Source: Pelagibacteraceae bacterium AG-447-E22 (GTDB taxonomy: Bacteria; Pseudomonadota; Alphaproteobacteria; Pelagibacterales; Pelagibacteraceae). Taken from it: DNA of 61,234 bases. This document shows, piece by piece, positions 55,533 to 61,234 of the stretch. How positions within the stretch are numbered: position 1 is the first letter of the stretch; every line of letters starts with the position of its first letter. The translations under genes and the position numbers were made by a program. Below the pieces are notes generated by a model. It was not told where the DNA came from. It saw only the letters and a program-made list of their open reading frames with translations, and did not search any database. The stretch is from positions 1 through 61,234 of the forward strand of contig QCQC01000004.1 of the NCBI GenBank assembly GCA_003212295.1. Reading direction: 5' to 3'.

Positions 55533-56631
55533 ATTTTGTAATTGAAATTATAACTTCACAAGCAATTGCTTTTTCTTTTCCTATTAAACCTAATTTTTCT
55601 ACTGTTTTACCTTTTAAATTAATCATACTTCTATTTAAAGATGTCAGTTTTGATATTGAATTGATAATTTTTTCTCGATATTTTGAAACCTTTGGTTGTT
55701 CACAAATTAAATTTATATCAAGGTTATTTATTAAAAAATTAGACTTATATAGATTGTCCATAATTGGTTTTAACATTATTGGAGATCTTACATTTTTAAA
55801 TTTTTTTGTATTAGGAAAAAAAGTACCAATATCTTTTTTTCTTATAGCACCTAAAATTGCATCAATTATTGCATGCAAAATTACATCACCATCTGAATGT
55901 CCTTTAAGCCCAGAATGAAAAGGAATTTTTACACCACCAAGATAAAGCTTTTTATTTTTAATCAGTCTATGAATATCAAAACCTATACCAAAATAAGTCT
56001 TGGATGTTTCAATATCTTTAAGATATGTAATCTTATTATTTTCATTTTCTCCAGGTATAAATTTAACTTTATAGTTTCTATTTATAAAAAGTGTAGCCTC
56101 ATCACTAATCTTATCTTTTTCATTTATTGCAAGATCGTATAATTCATTAAATCTAAATGCTTGTGGAGTTTGAGTTAATAAAGAATTATCTTTATCAAGA
56201 TTAAATATTTGATCTTTAATTTTATATTTTAATGAGTCTTTTGATGAAATTACTGGTATTACAGCTTTATTTTTTTTTAAATTTTTTGATAAATTTTTAA
56301 GTAATTTTATAGAAAAGTTAGGTCTTGCCGCATCATGAATGAAGACATTCTTTGGTTTATATTTTTTAAGAAATTTTAAACTTTTCAAAGAAGAATCTGA
56401 CCGTTCTTTACCTCCTTTAATTATACTTATTGATTTAGGATATCCTTTTTTTTTTAAATGATTTACATTATTCGTTACTATCAATATTTTTTTGAATAAT
56501 TTAGAATTTAATGATTTTTCTACGGAGTGATCTATAATCTCTTTATTTCTATAATTATAGAATTGTTTAACCAAATTTTTATGAAATCTCTTACTTTTTC
56601 CAGCAGCTAGTATTACAAAATAGTTGTTCAT
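55525..56631 (-). CDS. ispDF: Bifunctional IspD/IspF (MEP cytidylyltransferase / MECDP synthase)
   Basis: The fusion carries two steps of the non-mevalonate isoprenoid pathway downstream of Dxr. Residues about 1-205 are IspD: ILAAGKSKRFHKN nucleotide loop, KGGKERSDSSLKSL, HDAARPN and TQTPQAFRF. Residues about 212-368 are IspF: GIGFDIHRL metal site, GHSDGDVILHAIIDAILGA, DIGTFFP and KGKTVEKLG. IspDF fusions are characteristic of alphaproteobacteria and some epsilon-proteobacteria. The gene is divergent from ntrY with a 26-base gap. Confidence 0.96.
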   Translation of the reverse strand: MNNYFVILAAGKSKRFHKNLVKQFYNYRNKEIIDHSVEKSLNSKLFKKILIVTNNVNHLKKKGYPKSISIIKGGKERSDSSLKSLKFLKKYKPKNVFIHDAARPNFSIKLLKNLSKNLKKNKAVIPVISSKDSLKYKIKDQIFNLDKDNSLLTQTPQAFRFNELYDLAINEKDKISDEATLFINRNYKVKFIPGENENNKITYLKDIETSKTYFGIGFDIHRLIKNKKLYLGGVKIPFHSGLKGHSDGDVILHAIIDAILGAIRKKDIGTFFPNTKKFKNVRSPIMLKPIMDNLYKSNFLINNLDINLICEQPKVSKYREKIINSISKLTSLNRSMINLKGKTVEKLGLIGKEKAIACEVIISITKYD

Positions 56632-56643
56632 TTATTTAAATGT

Positions 56644-56649
56644 TATAAT
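56644..56649 (+). promoter_or_regulatory. Candidate -10 box for ntrY, implying a leaderless message
   Basis: A perfect TATAAT at 56644-56649 lies in the 26-base divergent gap, 8 bases before the ntrY ATG. If used, transcription would start at or within a couple of bases of the start codon. The -35 would fall inside ispDF and none is obvious. Confidence 0.35.
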
Positions 56650-56657
56650 TCTAAATT

Positions 56658-58439
56658 ATGTTAGAATTTTTGAAAAAAAATATATTCATTATCATTCTAT
56701 CTAGTATCACACTATTCATTGGATTTTTAACATTTTTAACATTCATAAACAGAAGTTTTATTGAATTAACCCAAGAAAATTTACAATATTTATTAATTAT
56801 AAATATTCTACTCTTATTTGTATTATTCATTTTTATTTTTTTTGAAATAAAAAAATCAATTAAAAACGATATTGATAAAGATGGTCTAAATTCTAATAAA
56901 AAATATATAACTTACTTTTCATTATTTACATTAATCCCATCTATTTTAATCTCAATATTTTCATTATTTCTATTTTCATTTGCATTAGAAAAATATTTTG
57001 ACAAAAAAGTAACAACAGTTGTAAATAATTCCTATGAACTTGCAAAAAATTATGTTCAGGAAGTTAGAAATAAAGTTGAAGCAGATATTATTTTAATTGC
57101 CTTTGATGCTAATAAAAGTGCAAAATTTTTGAATAACGATCCCATTGAATATAAAAGATTTTTAAGAACCCAAAAATTAATTAGAAGTGTTGATGAAATT
57201 CACATTATTGATGAAAATAAGAATTTAATATTCTCTTCAGAGGAAAGTGAAAAATATAAACCACCTGTTGATAAAGCTTTAAAATTGGTTTTAGAGGATG
57301 ATAGACCATTAAAGATAATCGATGCTCCTAATAATATTTCAGCTGCCATAATTAGACTTCAAGCCTATGATGATAGATTTTTATACGCTGTAAAATTTTT
57401 AGATCAAAATATATCAAATTATCTTACAGAGTCACAAGAGGCGATAAATTTTTATTATACAGTTGAGGAAAGAAGCACAGGTATTAAAGTTTCATTTATA
57501 TTAATTTATATAATTATTGTTTCTTTACTTTTATTTATTTCCATAACAATTGCTATAAGATTTTCATCAAGATTTTTTAGGTCTATAAATAATTTAATAT
57601 TAGCTTCTACAGAAATTGGTCAAGGTAATTTGAATACAAAAGTTCCAGAAATTAAAACAGATAAAGATATGGAAATTCTTAACAAGAATTTTAATTCAAT
57701 GATCAAAAGATTAAAAAGCCAACAAGAGAAATTAATAATTAACGAAAGATATAAAGCCTGGGGTAATTTGTCTAGAAAACTTGCACATGAAATAAAGAAT
57801 CCACTTACCCCAATATTGTTAACTATAGATAGAATAAAAGACAAATACACTTCTAAGATATCTCAGGAAGATCAATCAAATTTTAAGGAAAACTTAAAAA
57901 TTATAGATAACCAAATCAAGCAAATAGAAAATTTAGTTAATGAATTTTCTGATTTTGCAAGAATGCCAAAACCCATTTTAAAACAAAATGATTTAATTAA
58001 AATTCTACAAGAAAATATTAAGTTAATTTCAGAAATAGATAAAACTATTAATATTGAATTAAAAAATAATAAAGATATAATTTTTTTAAATTGTGATAAA
58101 GAACAAATAGCTAGAGTATTTTTTAACCTACTTAAAAATTCTATTGAAAGTATTCAGCAAAAAATTGAAAAAAACCCTAATTTTAATAAAAAAATATTAA
58201 TTGAAATTTTTGATAATAATGACCATATTAAATTTAACTTGATCGATAATGGTGTTGGATTTAATAATTTAAATAACAATATTAGTGAAATTTTGAACCC
58301 TTATTTTACAACAAAAAAGAATGGAACAGGACTGGGATTATCTATAGTTAACAAAATTATTAATGACCACAATGGTGAACTTGAATTCTTTTCGATAGAA
58401 GATGGAGCTAAAATAGAAATTAAATTTAGAAAAATATGA
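56658..58439 (+). CDS. ntrY: Sensor histidine kinase NtrY (short form)
   Basis: NtrY is the membrane sensor of the NtrYX two-component system, linked in alphaproteobacteria to nitrogen and redox control. The 593 residues have three N-terminal transmembrane helices (about 8-30, 42-64, 88-110), a periplasmic sensor region, a fourth helix at about 277-298, a HAMP domain, the phospho-accepting His377 in KLAHEIKNPLTPI, and an ATPase domain with NLLKNSIESI, DNGVGF and GTGLGLSIV. It is shorter than typical NtrY (roughly 750 residues), and I see no PAS domain between HAMP and the His box. It overlaps ntrX by four bases. Confidence 0.92.
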   Translation: MLEFLKKNIFIIILSSITLFIGFLTFLTFINRSFIELTQENLQYLLIINILLLFVLFIFIFFEIKKSIKNDIDKDGLNSNKKYITYFSLFTLIPSILISIFSLFLFSFALEKYFDKKVTTVVNNSYELAKNYVQEVRNKVEADIILIAFDANKSAKFLNNDPIEYKRFLRTQKLIRSVDEIHIIDENKNLIFSSEESEKYKPPVDKALKLVLEDDRPLKIIDAPNNISAAIIRLQAYDDRFLYAVKFLDQNISNYLTESQEAINFYYTVEERSTGIKVSFILIYIIIVSLLLFISITIAIRFSSRFFRSINNLILASTEIGQGNLNTKVPEIKTDKDMEILNKNFNSMIKRLKSQQEKLIINERYKAWGNLSRKLAHEIKNPLTPILLTIDRIKDKYTSKISQEDQSNFKENLKIIDNQIKQIENLVNEFSDFARMPKPILKQNDLIKILQENIKLISEIDKTINIELKNNKDIIFLNCDKEQIARVFFNLLKNSIESIQQKIEKNPNFNKKILIEIFDNNDHIKFNLIDNGVGFNNLNNNISEILNPYFTTKKNGTGLGLSIVNKIINDHNGELEFFSIEDGAKIEIKFRKI

Positions 58440-59698
58440 CAGTAGAAATTTTAATTGTTGATGATAATTCAGATATTAGAAATATTTTGAATGAATTAAT
58501 AATTGACGCTGGTTATAAAACCAGAATAGCAGCAAATTACAATCAGGCGCTTACCGAAATTGATAAAAAAATGCCTGATGTTGCTATTTTAGATGTTAAG
58601 TTGGATAAAGGTGACAACGATGGTATTGAATTATTATCACATATAAAATCAAAAAATAAAGATGTTCCAGTAATTATAATAACAGGTCATGCAAATGTTG
58701 AAATGGCTGTTAGCTCACTTAAACATGGTGCATTTGAATTTATTGAAAAACCATTTGATCAAACAAGATTGTTGAATTTTATTAAAAGGGCTGTTGAAAA
58801 TCTAAATTTAAAATCTCAGAATAAAGAATATGAATCAAAACTATTTTATTCTTATGATTTAATTGGAGATAGTAAAAATATTTTGACAATTAAAGATCAA
58901 ATTGAAAAAATTTCTATTACAGAAAGTCGTATTTTGATCAATGGGCCGTCTGGATCTGGAAAAGAACTTATTGCGCGAAAAATACATAAAAAATCAAAAA
59001 GATTTAATAAACCTTTTGTAATATTGAACGGAGCACTTTTAGATGCTGATAAATATGAATTAGAACTTTTTGGAGAGGAAAAAGAAAATGGATCTATATC
59101 GTATGGAGCTTTAGAAAAAGCTAATGAGGGAACACTTTTAATTGATCAAGTTTCAGAAATACCTTTAGCAATACAATCAAAAATTTTAAGAGTTTTAACT
59201 GACCAAAAATTTAAAAGACTAAATGGCAATAATGATATAAATGTTGATGTTAGATTAATTTGTTCTTCAAGCAAGGAATTAAAAGAAGAGATAAAATTTG
59301 GTAATTTTAGAGAAGATCTATATCACCGTCTTAATGTATTTGAAATTAATATTAAATCTTTAAATGATAGAGTTTCTGACATTCCGTTGTTAATAAAATA
59401 TTTCTCTAAAAAAATTTCTGAAAATTACAATATTAAAAGACTAGATATTGATGATAATGATAGTTACATACTAAATCATAATTGGAAAGGAAATGTGAGA
59501 GAGCTAAGAAATTTAATAGAGAGAATTGCTATACTCCAACCCGAGTCTAAAGAAAAAATATCATACATAGTTAAGGAATCCCTTAAAAGTGATGATTTAA
59601 ATGAAAAGGTTACAGAAAATAGTTTGTCTATTCCATTAAAAGAGGCTAGAGAAAGATTTGAAAAAGAATACTTAACACTTCAATTAAAAAAAATTTAA
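58436..59698 (+). CDS. ntrX: Response regulator NtrX, reading frame ends early by frameshift
   Basis: NtrX is the partner of NtrY. The frame gives 420 residues: a receiver domain (1-120) with phospho-acceptor Asp53, an AAA+ domain with Walker A GPSGSGKE at 170-177, and a linker ending [13 protein letters not shown]. It then stops at TAA 59696-59698 in an A8 run. Skipping one A would continue in the other frame through the Fis-type DNA-binding helix (59694-59792). The AAA+ domain is also degenerate: the segment after ELFG (210-213) reads [13 protein letters not shown] with no GAFTGA loop, and the Walker B Glu is Gln238 (LLIDQVSE). A sigma54-independent role is therefore likely. Confidence 0.9.
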   Translation: MTVEILIVDDNSDIRNILNELIIDAGYKTRIAANYNQALTEIDKKMPDVAILDVKLDKGDNDGIELLSHIKSKNKDVPVIIITGHANVEMAVSSLKHGAFEFIEKPFDQTRLLNFIKRAVENLNLKSQNKEYESKLFYSYDLIGDSKNILTIKDQIEKISITESRILINGPSGSGKELIARKIHKKSKRFNKPFVILNGALLDADKYELELFGEEKENGSISYGALEKANEGTLLIDQVSEIPLAIQSKILRVLTDQKFKRLNGNNDINVDVRLICSSSKELKEEIKFGNFREDLYHRLNVFEINIKSLNDRVSDIPLLIKYFSKKISENYNIKRLDIDDNDSYILNHNWKGNVRELRNLIERIAILQPESKEKISYIVKESLKSDDLNEKVTENSLSIPLKEARERFEKEYLTLQLKKI

Positions 59699-59792
59699 TG
59701 GAAATATTTCAAAAACAGCCAATTTTGTTGGAATGGAAAGAAGTGCTCTTCATAGGAAGCTTAAAGGATTAGGAATAAAAGAATTTAATTAA
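59694..59792 (+). pseudogene. ntrX: Out-of-frame C-terminal DNA-binding segment of ntrX
   Basis: In the frame that follows the ntrX stop, codons from 59694 read [20 protein letters not shown] and then [12 protein letters not shown], ending at TAA 59790-59792. This is the Fis-type helix-turn-helix that ends NtrX proteins, and it reconnects perfectly if the A8 tract at 59686-59693 had seven A's. It has no start codon of its own, so it is expressed only if the frameshift is a sequencing error or is bypassed by slippage on the A-run. trkA starts immediately after. Confidence 0.88.
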
Positions 59793-61184
59793 ATGAATAT
59801 AATAATTTGTGGTGCTGGTAGAGTAGGTTTTACTATTGCTAAATTACTTAGTGAACAAGGACATTCAATAACAGTAATTGATCAATCAAGCGAAGATATA
59901 CAAAAAATTAATGATAGTTTGGATGTCAAAGCTATAGTTGGTAAGGCAACATATCCATCAATATTAGAAAAGGCTAATGCTAGTGAAACAGACATGATAA
60001 TTGCGGTTACAAGAAATGATGAAATTAATATGCTTATTTGCCAAATAGCTTTTTCAATATTTAATATCCAAAAGAAAATAGCAAGAATAAGATCTCAAGA
60101 TTATTTAAATCCAAAATTTACAAGAGTATATAATAAAGAAAATCTTCCAATAGATGTAATTATTTCACCTGAAATTGAAATAGCCAAATCAATTCAAAGA
60201 AAATTAGAAGCTCCAGGGGCCTTAGACAGTGTACCTTTTGCGAATAATAAAATTAGATTGTTGGAAATATTAATTAGAGAAAATTGCAAATCTATAAATA
60301 TTAAATTTAATGAATTAACAAAAAAAAATCCTAAACTTGAGGCAAATATTATTGGAATTAACAGGGATGGAAAATTCTTTATTCCCAAAAAAACAGACTC
60401 AGTAAAAAAAGATGATAAAATCTATGTAATTATAAACTCATCTCAAATGTCTGAAACTCTGGAGGCATTTAGTCATAATGAAAAAATTTCCAAAAAAATT
60501 TTAATTATTGGTGGTGGTAATATTGGATTTAATTTAGCAAAAAATATTGAGGAAACTTTAGATACACTTAGAGTTAAAATTGTAGAAAAAAATAAAGAAC
60601 GCGCCGAATTCTTGGCAAGCCAATTAAATGACACAATAATAATAAACGGTGATGGTCTTGATGAGGAAGTATTAACCGAAGCAAATTTAGGTGAAGCTGA
60701 AACAGTGTTAGCGTTAACAAATGATGATGAGGATAATTTAATGGTAAGTGTTTTGGTGGAAAAATTTGCTAAAGACCAAAAAGATATAGATGACAAAAGA
60801 ACAATGGCTTTAACCAATAAACCTAATTATTCACTTCTTCAAAGTTCATTAAAAATAGATGACTTAATAGATCCTAGAATGACTACGGTATCAAGTATTT
60901 TAAAACATATTCACAAAGGTACAATTGAAAATGCATATACAATTTCTAATGGTGAGTATGAAGTAATTGAAGCTGAAATTGTAGAAACCTCAGAATTAAT
61001 AAATAAAGAATTGAAAAATTCTAATTTACCAGAAGAACTTAGAATAGGAGCAATTTTAAGAAATGATAAAGTTATAATACCTAGATCTAATTTTGTTTTT
61101 CAAAAAGATGATAAAGTTGTTTTTATTGTTAAAAAAGATTCAATATCTTTTGTAGAAAATATATTTAGATTAAGTTCAGTTTAA
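59793..61184 (+). CDS. trkA: Trk system potassium uptake protein TrkA
   Basis: TrkA is the cytoplasmic nucleotide-binding regulator that gates TrkH/TrkG potassium channels. The 463 residues form two tandem RCK units: the first Rossmann loop is GAGRVGF at about 6-12 with acidic VIDQSSED after it, and the second is GGGNIGFNLAK near residue 240 with KIVEKNKERAEFLA. Each is followed by a TrkA-C domain. It begins right after the ntrX segment, an ntrYX-trkA order common in alphaproteobacteria, and a probable trkH follows after three bases. Confidence 0.95.
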   Translation: MNIIICGAGRVGFTIAKLLSEQGHSITVIDQSSEDIQKINDSLDVKAIVGKATYPSILEKANASETDMIIAVTRNDEINMLICQIAFSIFNIQKKIARIRSQDYLNPKFTRVYNKENLPIDVIISPEIEIAKSIQRKLEAPGALDSVPFANNKIRLLEILIRENCKSINIKFNELTKKNPKLEANIIGINRDGKFFIPKKTDSVKKDDKIYVIINSSQMSETLEAFSHNEKISKKILIIGGGNIGFNLAKNIEETLDTLRVKIVEKNKERAEFLASQLNDTIIINGDGLDEEVLTEANLGEAETVLALTNDDEDNLMVSVLVEKFAKDQKDIDDKRTMALTNKPNYSLLQSSLKIDDLIDPRMTTVSSILKHIHKGTIENAYTISNGEYEVIEAEIVETSELINKELKNSNLPEELRIGAILRNDKVIIPRSNFVFQKDDKVVFIVKKDSISFVENIFRLSSV

Positions 61185-61187
61185 TTT

Positions 61188-61234
61188 ATGTTTAAATTAC
61201 AATTTAGATATTTAAGTTTTTTTTTTGGTTTAAT
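61188..61234 (+). CDS. Start of a further gene, probably trkH (cut by window edge)
   Basis: An ATG three bases after the trkA stop opens a frame that runs to the end of the window: MFKLQFRYLSFFFGL, 15 codons. It looks like the beginning of a membrane protein, and the position behind trkA suggests the potassium channel subunit TrkH. The T10 tract at 61217-61226 keeps frame. Too little is present to identify the protein from sequence. Confidence 0.45.
   Translation, partial: MFKLQFRYLSFFFGL

Overview
The window looks like a chromosomal segment of a streamlined, very AT-rich alphaproteobacterium, most likely SAR11 (Pelagibacterales). The evidence is the very low GC content, the Lys/Asn/Ile-rich proteins, gaps of a few bases or short overlaps between almost all genes, and a run of gene neighbourhoods typical of Alphaproteobacteria: tig-clpP-clpX-lon; nuoA-N followed by birA-coaX-rnj-DUF1467-proS-lolC-lolD-dnaE; rpsB to lpxB; trp-lexA-gltX; tpiA-secG-pyrG-kdsA-eno-ftsB; and ispDF next to ntrYX-trkA. 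No mobile element, CRISPR array, rRNA or clearly foreign gene is visible. The assignment rests on gene content and recalled family knowledge, not on a search.

Layout: (1) 1-4874, protein quality control: the end of trigger factor, a frameshifted clpP, clpX, lon and a 39-residue putative membrane peptide. (2) 4952-5120, tRNA-Val(TAC) and tRNA-Asp(GTC). (3) 5216-28886, one unbroken plus-strand series of 22 genes: all 13 complex I genes, then biotin ligase, type III pantothenate kinase, RNase J, a DUF1467 protein, prolyl-tRNA synthetase, the LolC/LolD lipoprotein exporter parts and the replicative polymerase DnaE. (4) 28895-40679, translation and envelope: a possible S2 leader, rpsB-tsf-frr, then uppS-cdsA-dxr-bamA-skp-fabZ-lpxD-lpxA-lpxI-lpxB for isoprenoid carrier, phospholipid, outer-membrane protein and lipid A synthesis. 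(5) 40656-48069, minus strand: a PpiD-like foldase, trpE-G-D-C, lexA with SOS boxes, and gltX. (6) 48126-54591, plus strand: tpiA, secG, pyrG, kdsA, eno, ftsB, lipA and a Coq10/RatA-type protein. (7) 54568-56631, minus strand: a CinA-type deamidase, pgpA and ispDF. (8) 56658-61234, plus strand: ntrY, ntrX (frameshifted near its 3' end), trkA and the first codons of a probable trkH.

No gene-free stretch exceeds about 300 bases; the longest (4875-5215) holds the two tRNAs and promoters. Two pairs of convergent genes overlap at their tails by exactly 24 bp.

Most genes are ordinary housekeeping genes. The more interesting points are the clpP and ntrX frameshifts, a NtrX whose AAA+ domain has lost the sigma54-contact loop and the Walker B glutamate, paired GTTC-N7-GTTC-type boxes at lexA, a possible structured leader before rpsB, and several places where genes usual in the alphaproteobacterial order (pyrH, rseP, genes between trpC, lexA and gltX, pdhABC-lpd, ntrBC) are absent. 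I found no convincing new multi-gene system.
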